Below, piece by piece: positions 33,216-41,781 of a DNA stretch of 64,000 nucleotides. The translations under genes and the position numbers were made by a program. The DNA lies in contig NZ_MTQN01000011.1 in assembly GCF_001984195.1 (NCBI RefSeq), positions 310,001 through 374,000 on the forward strand. Reading direction: 5' to 3'. A model generated the notes under the pieces. It worked only from the letters and a program-made list of their open reading frames with translations. It made no database searches and was not told the origin of the DNA. Each line of letters begins with the position of its first letter. Position 1 is the first letter of the stretch. The DNA comes from Kribbella sp. ALI-6-A. GTDB lineage: Bacteria; Actinomycetota; Actinomycetes; Propionibacteriales; Kribbellaceae.

Positions 33216-33632
33216 CTACTCCAGGCAGATCCGGAACGGGTGCCCGGCCGGGTCGGCGTAGACACGCCAGCCGCGCTCGTTCTCCGCGGGCGGGGCGTCC
33301 ACCGGGTCGAGCGGCTCGGCGCCGAGCGCGACGACGGCCGCGTGCCCGCTGGACAGGTCCTCGACGATCAGGTCGAGGTGGAGTTCCTGCGCTTCGGTTC
33401 CCGGCCAGGTGGCGGGGACGTAGTCCTCCGAGCGCCGGAAGGAAAGCGTCGGGAAGCCCAGCGTCGACCCCGGCGCGCTCAGGCTGCGCCAGTCGTCGTC
33501 ACCGTGCTCGTCGATCTCCAGACCGAACAGCGTCGAGTAGAACCGGGCGAGCTCGAGTGGGTCCGGGCAGTCCAGCACCACCGAGCCGAGCCGCCCGGCG
33601 GTACTGCCCGGCTGCTCTGCCACCTGCGTCAT
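33216..33632 (-). CDS. VOC-family protein (glyoxalase-like)
   Basis: 138 residues from ATG 33632, set by GGAGG a few bases upstream. Glyoxalase_6-like features are seen: LGSVVLDCPDPLELARFYSTLFG at the start, LHLDLIVEDL in the second half and WRVYADPAGHPFRICLE at the end. This is the usual form of a small VOC protein from actinomycetes; ligand unknown. It is convergent with the small unknown gene across a strong terminator and divergent from the kinase-like gene. Confidence 0.87.
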   Translation of the reverse strand: MTQVAEQPGSTAGRLGSVVLDCPDPLELARFYSTLFGLEIDEHGDDDWRSLSAPGSTLGFPTLSFRRSEDYVPATWPGTEAQELHLDLIVEDLSSGHAAVVALGAEPLDPVDAPPAENERGWRVYADPAGHPFRICLE

Positions 33633-33795
33633 CTGTCCTCCAGCTTCCTTGTCAGGAGTTGGGCCCGTCCTGGTCAGAAGGCCCGGCCAACCATGACAGG
33701 TCCACCGCCCTGTGCGCACCTTTCGACACGGATGGTTTCCACGTCAGGCTGATCCGCACTCGCGACGCGGGAGACGAACCTGGCAGAGTGCGCCC

Positions 33796-34566
33796 ATGAC
33801 CGTGCCGCCCGCCGCGTTCGTGAAGCACCGGCTCGACGCTCCGCCGGGATTCTTCGAGGTCGAGGCCGCCGGACTGCGGTGGCTGGCCGTACCCGGTGGC
33901 GTCCCCGTGGCCCAGCCGCTCGACGTCACCCCCACCAGCCTGACCACTCCGCACCTGGACACCGTGCCGCCGACAGGTGCAGCAGCCGACGAGTTCGGCC
34001 GGCTGCTGGCCGTCACGCACGACGCCGGCGCCCGCTGGTACGGCGTACCGCCGGACGGCTGGCCGACCGACGGCTTCATCGGCACCATCGAACTGCCGCA
34101 CAGCCTGGAGCCGCTCGACGCGTGGGGCGCGTTCTACGCCAACCTGCGGCTCCGCCCGTACCTGCGCGCGGCGTACGACGCGGGCACGATCGACAGTCAT
34201 CACCTGAAGGTGTTCGAGCGGCTCTGCCACAAGCTGGAGGGCGGCGCGTACGACGACCCGGCGGAGCGGCCCAGCCGGCTGCACGGCGACCTGTGGTCCG
34301 GCAACGTCGTCTGGTGCCCGGACGGCGTGCACCTGATCGACCCGGCCGCGCACGGTGGCCACCGGGAGACGGATCTGGCCATGCTCGGCCTGTTCGGCAT
34401 GCCGCAGCTGGAGCGGGTGCTGCGCGCCTACGACGAGGCGCACCCGCTCTCCGACGGCTGGCGCGAGCGCGTCGCCCTGCACCGGCTGCACCCCCTGCTG
34501 ACCCACCTGGTGATGTTCGGCGCCGCCTACGCACCCCGTGCGCTGGCCGTCGCGCACCACTACTAA
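33796..34566 (+). CDS. Fructosamine kinase-like phosphotransferase
   Basis: 256 residues of the protein-kinase-like fold. The catalytic loop is LHGDLWSGNVVW (H163, D165) and the metal-binding aspartate is in LIDPAAHGGHRETDLAMLGLFG, which matches the fructosamine-3-kinase family. It is shorter than the typical 285-300 residues, and the N-terminal lobe is reduced. Bacterial members phosphorylate ketosamines to free glycated proteins or amino acids. ATG 33796 begins after a short leader. It stands alone, upstream of the hexosaminidase gene with a 57-bp gap. Confidence 0.82.
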   Translation: MTVPPAAFVKHRLDAPPGFFEVEAAGLRWLAVPGGVPVAQPLDVTPTSLTTPHLDTVPPTGAAADEFGRLLAVTHDAGARWYGVPPDGWPTDGFIGTIELPHSLEPLDAWGAFYANLRLRPYLRAAYDAGTIDSHHLKVFERLCHKLEGGAYDDPAERPSRLHGDLWSGNVVWCPDGVHLIDPAAHGGHRETDLAMLGLFGMPQLERVLRAYDEAHPLSDGWRERVALHRLHPLLTHLVMFGAAYAPRALAVAHHY

Positions 34567-34623
34567 AGAAGACAGTCGTCCGAAATCTTGACTCGGGCTG
34601 TGAGCGGACGAACACTTCCGGTC

Positions 34624-36249
34624 ATGACACGACTCGCCCGCCCCCGTCGTCAGGTCGTCCTGGCCGGTCTCGCCGCAGCCGCCCTGCTGGCGTCTCCACT
34701 CCTCGCCACTTCTCCAGCCGCCGCCGAGCCCGCGGAACAGCAGCAGCCTGCTGCGAGCACCGCTCCGGCCTTGATCCCCAAGCCCGCCAACCAGCAGGCC
34801 CTGCCCGGCCAGACCTTCACGCTGCAGCCCTGGAGCCTGATCGGCGTCGAGTCGAGCGCCAAGGAGAGCCGCGCGGCTCGCAAGGTCGCCGACGGGCTCG
34901 CCGGGCAGCTTCGCCGTTCCACCGGCTACCCCCTCCGGGTGATTCCGGCCCTGCCCGGCCTGGTCGACGTGAAGCTGTCCACGAACGGCCCGGCGTCGCT
35001 CGGCGCGGAGGGCTACCAACTGCGCGCCGACCGCTCGGCCCTGAGCATCGTCGCGGCCACGCCGGAAGGCCTGTTCCGCGGCGTGACCACGCTGCGGCAG
35101 CTGCTGCCCGCCAAGGCCGAGGCCAAGACCCGCCAGGCCGGACCGTGGCGCATCAGCGGTACGGCGATCGCCGACTCGCCCCGCTACGGCTACCGCGGCG
35201 CCATGCTCGACGTGTCGCGGCACTTCTTCTCGGTCGCGGAGGTGAAGCGCTACATCGACCTGGCCTCGCTCTACAAGCTCAACAAGCTGCACCTGCACCT
35301 GTCCGACGACCAGGGCTGGCGGATCCAGGTCGACAGCTGGCCGCGCCTCACGACGTACGGCGGCAGCCTGGAGGTCGGAGGAACGCCCGGTGGCTCCTAC
35401 AGCAAGGCCGAGTACGCCGAGCTCGTCCGGTACGCCGCCGACCACTTCATGCAGGTCATCCCCGAGATCGACACCCCCGGTCACACCAACGCGGCCCTGG
35501 CGTCGTACGCCGAGCTGAACTGCGACGGCGTCGCTCCCCCGCTCTACACCGGCACCAGCGTCGGCTTCAGCTCGCTGTGCGTCGGCAAAAACCTCACCTA
35601 CGACTTCCTCGGCGACGTGTTCCGCGAGGTGGCCGAACAGAACCCCGGTGACGTCCTGCACCTCGGCGGCGACGAGGCGCACTCCACTCCGCACTCCGAC
35701 TACCTGACCTTCGTGCCGAAGGCGGCCGCGCTGGTCACCCAGCAGGGCAAGCGGGTGATGGGCTGGCAGGAGATCGCCGAGACACCGCTCCCGGCCGGCA
35801 GCATCGCGCAGTACTGGGGAACCGACGACGCCCGCTCCCGCGAGCTGGCCCGCAAGGCCGCGGCCCAGGGCGCCCAGGTGGTGCTGTCCCCGGCCAACCG
35901 GGCCTACCTGGACATGAAGTACAACGCCAGTACGCCGTACGGGCTGAGCTGGGCCGGGCTGGTCAGCGTGCAGAAGTCGTACGACTGGAACCCGTCGACG
36001 CTGATCCCGAACCTGCCGGAGAGCGCGATCGCCGGCGTCGAGGCGCCGCTGTGGACCGAGACGCTGGACGACCTGGACAAGCTCGAGTTCATGGCGTTCC
36101 CGCGGCTGCCGGGCATCGCCGAGCTGGGCTGGTCCCCGGCGTCCGCGCTCGACTGGACGACGTACGCCGACCGGCTGGCCGGTCAGGGCTCGCGCTGGGA
36201 CGCGCTCAGCGTGAACTTCTACCGCGCGCCGGAGATCGCCTGGCGGTGA
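34624..36249 (+). CDS. Secreted beta-N-acetylhexosaminidase (GH20)
   Basis: 541 residues. A Sec signal peptide (RRQVVLAGLAAAALLASPLLA, cleavage near AAA-EP at about 34) is followed by a GH20b N-terminal domain and a (beta/alpha)8 barrel. The catalytic pair D350-E351 sits in HLGGDEAHS, the hallmark of substrate-assisted GH20 enzymes. LHLHLSDDQGWR and PEIDTPGHTNAALASY are further family motifs. It would release terminal GlcNAc/GalNAc outside the cell, for example from chitin fragments or wall material. ATG 34624 is preferred over an upstream GTG because it begins the signal peptide. Confidence 0.93.
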   Translation: MTRLARPRRQVVLAGLAAAALLASPLLATSPAAAEPAEQQQPAASTAPALIPKPANQQALPGQTFTLQPWSLIGVESSAKESRAARKVADGLAGQLRRSTGYPLRVIPALPGLVDVKLSTNGPASLGAEGYQLRADRSALSIVAATPEGLFRGVTTLRQLLPAKAEAKTRQAGPWRISGTAIADSPRYGYRGAMLDVSRHFFSVAEVKRYIDLASLYKLNKLHLHLSDDQGWRIQVDSWPRLTTYGGSLEVGGTPGGSYSKAEYAELVRYAADHFMQVIPEIDTPGHTNAALASYAELNCDGVAPPLYTGTSVGFSSLCVGKNLTYDFLGDVFREVAEQNPGDVLHLGGDEAHSTPHSDYLTFVPKAAALVTQQGKRVMGWQEIAETPLPAGSIAQYWGTDDARSRELARKAAAQGAQVVLSPANRAYLDMKYNASTPYGLSWAGLVSVQKSYDWNPSTLIPNLPESAIAGVEAPLWTETLDDLDKLEFMAFPRLPGIAELGWSPASALDWTTYADRLAGQGSRWDALSVNFYRAPEIAWR

Positions 36250-36267
36250 CCTGCTGATTCGCCTGAA

Positions 36268-36579
36268 CTACTGACCAGGGCCCCGGAGACCGCTCTCTCC
36301 GGGGCCCTGTCCGTTCCCGAGAACGCGATCGAGCAGCCAGGCCGCGTCCTGGTCCAGGTCCTGCTCGGCGACGACCACAGCGGCCAGTCGGTCGCCGTCG
36401 GCGAGCTCCAGCCGGTACACGTAACGGTCGGGCTGCGGGCGGCCCGTGCCCGGCGGCCGCTCGGTCAGCCGTCCGGCGACAGCCTCCAACCGGTCGGCGT
36501 CCGGCTCGGCGGAGGTGTCCAGTTCGCCACTGGTCCGCAATCCGGCGAAACCGCCGCTGCGGCTGACTTTGAGAAACAC
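36268..36579 (-). CDS. Emfourin-like metalloprotease inhibitor (orphan)
   Basis: About 103 residues from GTG 36579 (VFLKVSRSGGFAGLRTSG), which has GGGGAG about six bases upstream and marks the family start. The RSGGFAGL start, a PD-x-Y-x-YRLEL central block (QPDRYVYRLELADGD) and the terminal VVVAEQDLDQDAAWLLDRVL match the emfourin family of protealysin inhibitors. These usually sit beside an M4 thermolysin-like protease gene; none is seen here. Its last codons overlap the hairpin at 36276-36309. A longer reading back to 36687 exists but has no support. Confidence 0.65.
   Translation of the reverse strand: MFLKVSRSGGFAGLRTSGELDTSAEPDADRLEAVAGRLTERPPGTGRPQPDRYVYRLELADGDRLAAVVVAEQDLDQDAAWLLDRVLGNGQGPGESGLRGPGQ
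36276..36309. terminator. Bidirectional terminator between hexosaminidase and emfourin-like gene
   Basis: CAGGGCCCCGGAGA (36276-36289) and TCTCCGGGGCCCTG (36296-36309) form a perfect 14-bp stem with a 6-base loop. It follows the hexosaminidase stop on the + strand. On the minus strand it lies within the last codons of the emfourin-like gene, so the hairpin doubles as coding sequence. Confidence 0.75.
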
Positions 36580-37062
36580 CGAATACTCCCCGGGTCGTGG
36601 TCTGCCCAAACCTTCCCGGAGCCATCGGATTCTGTCCAGGTCCGCGCGACACGCCGACGAATTCGAACCTGCCGCGAAGGCCATCACCCGGCGTACAGGA
36701 CGCGATGTCCGACCTTGTCGCCGGACCGAAAGGCTCGCAGCTCCGGGCGCCGGGACGAATCAGCAGGTCGCCGGGGGTTTCGTTGTCTCCGCACGCTCCG
36801 ACGACGGCCCGCCGGGCGCGTTGTCGGGCCGTCAGGACCCGGTCACGCAGCGTGGCAGGCGGCAACTTTATGCGACACGTGTTCGTGGTCACCCCTTCCA
36901 CCAAGCCCCAGATCGGCTACAGTTGTCGCGTTGCAGTTTTGGACTCCCATTGACTTTCGCTGTGCTGCATGGCCGGTTTTGTCGTCTGGGGCCTTTCGGC
37001 GACACGTGGCTCATGAGGTGTGGGTCACGGTTTGTTACAAGCCATCAAGGAGATAGACACAA
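36580..37062. other. Long intergenic region with the cspA leader
   Basis: About 480 bp with no convincing gene; the frames that cross it lack coding character. The right part should hold the cspA promoter and a long 5' leader. TACAGT at 36918-36923 is a possible -10 box, which would give a leader of about 130 bases. AAGGAG (37048-37053) is the cspA ribosome-binding site. No hairpin stronger than a few base pairs was found in the leader, and the first 300 bp show nothing clear. Confidence 0.5.
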
Positions 37063-37266
37063 ATGGCTGTCGGTACTGTCAAGTGGTTCAACGCTGACAA
37101 GGGCTTCGGCTTCATCACCCCGGATGACGGTGGCGCGGACGTGTTCGCGCACTACTCGGCCATCCAGACCTCGGGCTTCCGCTCGCTGGACGAGAACCAG
37201 CGCGTCGAGTTCGAGATCACCCAGGGCCAGAAGGGCCTGCAGGCGGAGAACATCCGTCCGATCTGA
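37063..37266 (+). CDS. cspA: Cold-shock protein (CspA family)
   Basis: 67 residues, the standard cold-shock domain. RNA-binding motifs are KGFGFI (RNP1) and VFAHYSAI (RNP2). It is an RNA chaperone that binds single-stranded nucleic acid and is usually abundant, possibly constitutive in actinomycetes. The AAGGAG ribosome-binding site lies nine bases before ATG. The long upstream gap suggests a regulated leader. A strong terminator with a TTCG tetraloop follows. The call is very sure; the paralogue name is nominal. Confidence 0.96.
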   Translation: MAVGTVKWFNADKGFGFITPDDGGADVFAHYSAIQTSGFRSLDENQRVEFEITQGQKGLQAENIRPI

Positions 37267-37298
37267 TCCCCGGATCAGCTCGACCCTTCCAGCACGAG

Positions 37299-37336
37299 AC
37301 GAACGGGCCGTCCACCTTCGGGTGGGCGGCCCGTTC
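37299..37336 (+). terminator. cspA terminator with TTCG loop
   Basis: A 17-bp stem (37299-37315 with 37320-37336) closed by a TTCG tetraloop, with a single G-U pair. A smaller perfect hairpin (CTGATCC/GGATCAG, 37262-37277) starts within the last codons of cspA. Confidence 0.85.
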
Positions 37337-37418
37337 GCCGTTGCCGGCCGGTCACCGCACCGATTGCCGCGAGCATGGTTCGGGGTACCAGGTCGGCCAC
37401 AGCGAACCGAGGAGACTG

Positions 37419-37910
37419 ATGACCGAGCAGAACGGCAACTACAGCCGTGAGCACGAGACCGAGGGCGAGCGTCTCGACCGGCACTGGAACGAGTTGCTGC
37501 AGGAACTGCGACTGGCCCAGACCGGCACGCAGATCCTTTTCGCGTTCCTGCTCAGCATCGCCTTCCAGGTCCGGTTCCAGGACTCCGACGAGTTCACCCA
37601 CGGCGTCTTCGCCGTCACGCTGATCGCCTGCGCCCTCAGCGTCTGCCTCTTCCTCGCCCCGGTGTCGTTCCACCGGATGGTCTTCCAGCAACGGCTGCGC
37701 GACCGGCTGGTCCCGATGGCCCACCACCTGGCCAGCGCCGGCATGGCTTTCCTGATCCTCGCGATGAGCGGCGGCGTCCTGCTCGCCCTCGACGTCGTCC
37801 TGCACCGGACCACCGCGATCATCACCGTCGCGGTCGTCTTCGTTCTCTTCGTCCTGTTCTGGTACGCGCTGCCCGCCTACGTCAGGTCGCAACGCGAAGA
37901 CGAGGAATGA
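37419..37910 (+). CDS. DUF6328-family membrane protein
   Basis: 163 residues. A charged N-terminus (residues 1-30) and four hydrophobic segments (TQILFAFLLSIAFQV, GVFAVTLIACALSVCLFLA, HHLASAGMAFLILAMSGG, TAIITVAVVFVLFVLFWYALP) give the DUF6328 family pattern common in actinomycetes. No function is established. ATG 37419 is set by GAGGAGACT immediately upstream. The last 29 bp overlap the end of the convergent luciferase-like gene. Confidence 0.8.
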   Translation: MTEQNGNYSREHETEGERLDRHWNELLQELRLAQTGTQILFAFLLSIAFQVRFQDSDEFTHGVFAVTLIACALSVCLFLAPVSFHRMVFQQRLRDRLVPMAHHLASAGMAFLILAMSGGVLLALDVVLHRTTAIITVAVVFVLFVLFWYALPAYVRSQREDEE

Positions 37911-38748
37911 CCTCGGTCGCCACCTTCTCCAGCACCGCTTCGCTGCCGGCGTAGACCCCCTCGGCGCGTGGCCAGTGGGTGATCACGTCGGTGAAACCGA
38001 GCGCCGCGGCGCGGCCGACGACGTCCTCGAAGGCGTCGGCGCTGCTCAGCGCGTACTGCTTCGAGTCCAGCGACAGGTACCGGTCGAACGACCGCCCCTC
38101 CTCCAGTACGTCGTCCAGGCGGTGGCTCAGGTCGGCGACCGTGGCGAACCAGCTGTCCAGGTCGTCGGCCTTGCCGCCGGTGGTCACCCAGCCGGCGCCG
38201 TACCGGGTGGCCAGGCGCAGTGACCTCGGGCCGTTGGCCGCCATCACGAACGGCACACGGGGTTGCTGCACGCAACCAGGCAGCGTCCGGCCGTTGCGGG
38301 TCTCGAAGTACTCGCCCCGGTGGTCGACACGGTCGGTGGTCAGCAGCTTGTCGAGCAGCTCGGTGAACTCGGTCAGCCGGTCGACCTTCTGGCGCGGGCT
38401 CAGGTCGGGTCCGCCGAGGATCGTCGAGTCGATGCCGCCGCCGGATCCGATGCCACACAGCAAGCGCCCGTTCGAGATGTCGTCCAGGGCGAGGATGTCG
38501 CGGGTCAGCGTCAGCGGGTGACGGAAGTTCGGCGAGGTGACGAACGTGCCCAGCTTCACCGTCGACGTGACGAGCGCGGCCGCGGTCAGGGTCGGCGTGG
38601 TGCCGTACCAGGGTGAGTCCTGGAGTCCGCTCCAGGTCAGGTGGTCGTAGGTCCACACGTGGTCGAAGCCGAGCTCCTCGGCCGCGCGCCACTTCGGCGC
38701 CGCCTCGCTCCAGCGGTACTCCGGCAGGATCGTGATTCCGAATCGCAT
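37882..38748 (-). CDS. LLM-class (luciferase-like) F420-dependent oxidoreductase
   Basis: 288 residues from ATG 38748 (MRFGITILPEYRWSEAAPKW). A single TIM-barrel luciferase-like fold is indicated by GFDHVWTYDHLTW, ALVTSTVKLGTFV, RLLCGIGSGGG and the C-terminal FTDVITHWPR. The family uses FMN or coenzyme F420; in this lineage F420 is more likely. Substrate unknown. The upstream extension of the frame (to 38904) has no similarity and was rejected. The gene is divergent from the BCCT transporter. Confidence 0.85.
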   Translation of the reverse strand: MRFGITILPEYRWSEAAPKWRAAEELGFDHVWTYDHLTWSGLQDSPWYGTTPTLTAAALVTSTVKLGTFVTSPNFRHPLTLTRDILALDDISNGRLLCGIGSGGGIDSTILGGPDLSPRQKVDRLTEFTELLDKLLTTDRVDHRGEYFETRNGRTLPGCVQQPRVPFVMAANGPRSLRLATRYGAGWVTTGGKADDLDSWFATVADLSHRLDDVLEEGRSFDRYLSLDSKQYALSSADAFEDVVGRAAALGFTDVITHWPRAEGVYAGSEAVLEKVATEVIPRLRVAT

Positions 38749-38890
38749 GCTGCGCAGACTAGACCTCGGCGGCACGCTGTGGCGGGGGCCACACGATAGT
38801 TGCATTTCGCCCCGATCTTCGGCACGGTCGTAAGGCAGTTCCCCCGACACTTCGAAAAGGAGGCGCGCCGCAGCGAGGCGTGTATCACCA

Positions 38891-40669
38891 GTGGCGATCG
38901 ACATCGACGGTCAGCACGTGTTCCCCGACCACGAGAACGAGCACCCTGCACTGGCAACCCCGCCACCACCTGGCAGCCGAAGTCACGGCTCAGGACTGGA
39001 CCGCGTCGTCTTCGGTGTGACCGCGGTCATCGCCGTGGCCTTCGTCGTCTGGGGCTTCGCCGACTCCGGCAGCCTCGGTACGGCGTCCGACAGCGCGCTG
39101 AGCTGGGTCGAGACCAACACCGGCTGGCTGTTCGTGCTGCTGGCGTCGGGTTTTGTCGTCTTCGTGCTGTGGCTGGCCGCCGGCCGGTACGGACGAATCC
39201 CGCTCGGTGCCGACGACGAGCAGCCCGAGTTCCGCACGGTGTCGTGGGTCGCGATGATGTTCAGCGCCGGGATGGGCATCGGCCTGATGTTCTACGGCGT
39301 CAGCGAACCGCTGTCGCACTTCACCGCTCCCCCACCGGGCACCGTCGAGGCCGGATCGTCGCAGGCGCTGGAGACGGCGATGGCGACCACGTTGTTCCAC
39401 TGGACCCTGCACCCGTGGGCGATCTACGCCGTCGTCGGCATTGCGATTGCCTACGGCACCTTTCGGCGCGGCCGCTCGCAGCTGATCAGCTCGGCGTTCG
39501 CACCGCTGCTCGGCCGGCGGACCGAGGGACCGATCGGCAAGACGATCGACAGCCTGGCGATCTTCGCGACGCTGTTCGGCTCGGCCGCGTCGCTCGGACT
39601 GGGTGCGTTGCAGATCGGGTCCGGCGTGCGGATCCTCGGCTGGATGGACCAGACCGGCAACGGCGTCCTGGTCGGCGTGATCGCGATCCTGACCGCGGCC
39701 TTCGTCGCCTCGGCCGTCTCCGGTGTTGCCAAGGGCATCCAGTGGCTGTCGAACATCAACATGGTGCTCGCGGTCGTGCTGGCCGTGTTCGTGTTCGTGG
39801 TCGGCCCGACCGTGCTGATCCTCAACCTGGTGCCGACCGCGATCGGCGACTACTTCCGCGACCTGGCCTCGATGGCCGCCCGGACCGAGGCCAGCGGCGG
39901 CGACGCGATGGCCAAGTGGCTGTCGGGCTGGACCGTCTTCTACTGGGCCTGGTGGATCTCCTGGACGCCGTTCGTCGGCATGTTCATCGCCCGGATCAGC
40001 CGCGGCCGGACGATCCGGCAGTTCGTCACCGGCGTGCTGCTGGTTCCGTCGATGGTCAGCCTGGTCTGGTTCTGCGTGTTCGGCGGCGCCGCGATCGACA
40101 CCCAGCGCAACGGCGTGGACATCGCCGGCCAGTCGACGTCGGAGGGTCAGCTGTTCGGGCTGCTGGACCAGCTCCCGCTCGCGTCGGTGACCACGATCCT
40201 GGTCGTCGTGCTGGTGGCGATCTTTTTCGTGTCCGGCGCGGACGCCGCGTCGATCGTGATGGGCACGCTGTCCGAGCGGGGCGCGATCGCGCCGAAGAAG
40301 CCGACCGTGATCTTCTGGGGTGTGCTGACCGGTGCGGTCGCGGCGGTGATGCTGCTGGCCGGCGGTGGCGGCGCCGAAGCGCTGCAGGGCCTGCAGAACC
40401 TGACGATCGTGGCCGCGCTGCCGTTCGCGCTGGTGATGGTCGGGCTGGCGGTCGCGCTGGCCAAGGACCTGCGCACCGATCCGTTGATGCTGCGCCGCGA
40501 GATCGGCACCGAAGCGGTGGAGAACGCGGTGATCGAGGGCGTGAGCGCGCACGGCGACGACTTCGCGCTGGTCGTCACCGGCAACGGGCACGACAAGCAT
40601 CCCGATGTCCCGGAGTCGCCGCAGCCGCAGGACGCCGTACCGGCGCCGAAAGGCGCACCCCAGGAATAG
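38891..40669 (+). CDS. BCCT-family betaine/choline/carnitine transporter
   Basis: 592 residues with twelve membrane segments and a cytoplasmic N-terminal tail of about 35 residues. Family hallmarks are the aromatic-rich TM8 motif WTVFYWAWWISWTPFVGMFI followed by ARISRGRTIR, and GMGIGLMFYGVSEPL. It takes up a compatible solute (glycine betaine, choline or carnitine) with Na+ or H+. GTG 38891 is the only usable start, but the Shine-Dalgarno AAAAGGAGG lies far upstream (38855-38863). A short stem CGCC/GGCG (38866-38880) between them may bring it closer. The C-terminal tail is acidic and disordered. Confidence 0.9.
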   Translation: MAIDIDGQHVFPDHENEHPALATPPPPGSRSHGSGLDRVVFGVTAVIAVAFVVWGFADSGSLGTASDSALSWVETNTGWLFVLLASGFVVFVLWLAAGRYGRIPLGADDEQPEFRTVSWVAMMFSAGMGIGLMFYGVSEPLSHFTAPPPGTVEAGSSQALETAMATTLFHWTLHPWAIYAVVGIAIAYGTFRRGRSQLISSAFAPLLGRRTEGPIGKTIDSLAIFATLFGSAASLGLGALQIGSGVRILGWMDQTGNGVLVGVIAILTAAFVASAVSGVAKGIQWLSNINMVLAVVLAVFVFVVGPTVLILNLVPTAIGDYFRDLASMAARTEASGGDAMAKWLSGWTVFYWAWWISWTPFVGMFIARISRGRTIRQFVTGVLLVPSMVSLVWFCVFGGAAIDTQRNGVDIAGQSTSEGQLFGLLDQLPLASVTTILVVVLVAIFFVSGADAASIVMGTLSERGAIAPKKPTVIFWGVLTGAVAAVMLLAGGGGAEALQGLQNLTIVAALPFALVMVGLAVALAKDLRTDPLMLRREIGTEAVENAVIEGVSAHGDDFALVVTGNGHDKHPDVPESPQPQDAVPAPKGAPQE

Positions 40670-40761
40670 ATGAGGGCTCAACTACTTGGAAGTGGTACGA
40701 CTTCCGAGAGGTGAACCCTTTTGGTACAGGGCTGTCGAAGCGCCCCTGGCAGATCGGCTGA

Positions 40762-40793
40762 CTGATGGTCCGGGGCTCGCCCCGGACCATCAG
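40762..40793. terminator. Bidirectional terminator between BCCT and SMP-30 genes
   Basis: CTGATGGTCCGGGG (40762-40775) and CCCCGGACCATCAG (40780-40793) form a perfect 14-bp stem with a CTCG loop. The stop codon of the minus-strand gene is inside the right arm. Confidence 0.8.
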
Positions 40794-41770
40794 CGGGTGG
40801 GAGTCGGGAAGTGCGCCAGGGTGCTGGTGCCGATGCTGCTCAGCCAGACCCTGCCGTCGCGCTCGCGAACACCGGTGGGCATGTGGAACTTCGGGTGCGT
40901 GCCTCGCAGGTCGTGCACCAGGCGACCGGCGTCGTCGTACGCCTGGATCTCGATGATGTCGGCCGGTTTCGGCTTCAACGCGTCGGGCAGGGCCCAGACG
41001 ATCTTGCGCAGGACCGGCGGCTTGGGCAGCAGCACGTCGAGCACGGTGTTGCGCGGTGAACCGATCGCGACCCAGATCAGCCCGTCGGAGCCGCGGGAGA
41101 TGTTGTCCGGCAGTCCCGGGATCGGGGTGACCAGCTCGGGTTCGGCGCCGTCGGTGGTCAGGTCGAGCTTGAAGAGTCCGTACCCGGCGGTCTCGGCGTA
41201 GAACAGCGTCTGCTGGTCGCCGCTGAGCGCCACGCCGTTCGGGAACGCCCGTCCGGTCGCGAGGCGCGTGAGTTCGCCGTCCGGGCGCAGGCGGTAGACG
41301 CTGCCGGTCGTCGTGTGCTCGAGCAGGTCGGCCATCCACTCGTCGACGCCGAAGCGGGTCGAGGAGTCGGTGAAGTAGATCGTGCCGTCGTCGGCGACGT
41401 CGGCGTTGTTGCAGAACCGCATCGGCCGGCCGTCGACCTCCCCGAGCAGCGTCGTCACCCGGCCGTCGCGATCCATGGTGAGCAGGCCGCGGTTCGCGTC
41501 GCAGATCAGCACCTCGCCGTCGGCGAGCCACTCCAGCCCGAGCGGGCGTCCACCCGTGTCGGCCAGTGTGGTGATCGTCCGGCCGTCGGCGCTGATCCGC
41601 AGGATCCGCCCGTCGAGCAGGCCGGTCAGCACGCTGCCGTCCTCGTCGATCAGCGTGTCCTCGGGCCCCTCCCCCGGCATCGCGACGACCTCGACCGCCA
41701 GATGCTTGGGCTGCCGGATCGGGGGCGAGGGCGGCGGTGTCCAGCGAACCGGCTCGATACGCGACTTCAT
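40790..41770 (-). CDS. SMP-30/gluconolactonase-like (strictosidine-synthase-type) beta-propeller protein
   Basis: 326 residues of the six-bladed propeller family. Calcium-site residues are seen as GPEDTLIDEDGSVLTGLLDG (start of the propeller), GRPLGLEWLADGEVLICDANRGL, MRFCNNADVADDGTIYFTDSS (the Asn-Asp metal site) and FPNGVALSGD. Members hydrolyse lactones or phosphoesters, or act as strictosidine-synthase-like hydrolases. Substrate unknown and no signal peptide. It faces the BCCT gene across a shared terminator. ATG 41770 is followed by a short proline-rich segment. Confidence 0.85.
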   Translation of the reverse strand: MKSRIEPVRWTPPPSPPIRQPKHLAVEVVAMPGEGPEDTLIDEDGSVLTGLLDGRILRISADGRTITTLADTGGRPLGLEWLADGEVLICDANRGLLTMDRDGRVTTLLGEVDGRPMRFCNNADVADDGTIYFTDSSTRFGVDEWMADLLEHTTTGSVYRLRPDGELTRLATGRAFPNGVALSGDQQTLFYAETAGYGLFKLDLTTDGAEPELVTPIPGLPDNISRGSDGLIWVAIGSPRNTVLDVLLPKPPVLRKIVWALPDALKPKPADIIEIQAYDDAGRLVHDLRGTHPKFHMPTGVRERDGRVWLSSIGTSTLAHFPTPTR

Positions 41771-41781
41771 GGGACCTGAGC

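Noticed and set aside
36597..36953. Possible 118-aa gene on the + strand in the long gap before cspA
   Set aside because: The product is Pro/Ser/Arg-rich with no fold-like pattern and no ribosome-binding site; it looks like a chance open frame.
37341..37418. Upstream extension of the DUF6328 gene
   Set aside because: The extra residues overlap the cspA terminator region, and GAGGAGACT marks ATG 37419 as the start.
40684..40708. Small hairpin (GGAAGT/ACTTCC) after the BCCT gene as the main terminator
   Set aside because: Six-bp arms are much weaker than the 14-bp stem at 40762-40793, which is the more credible terminator.
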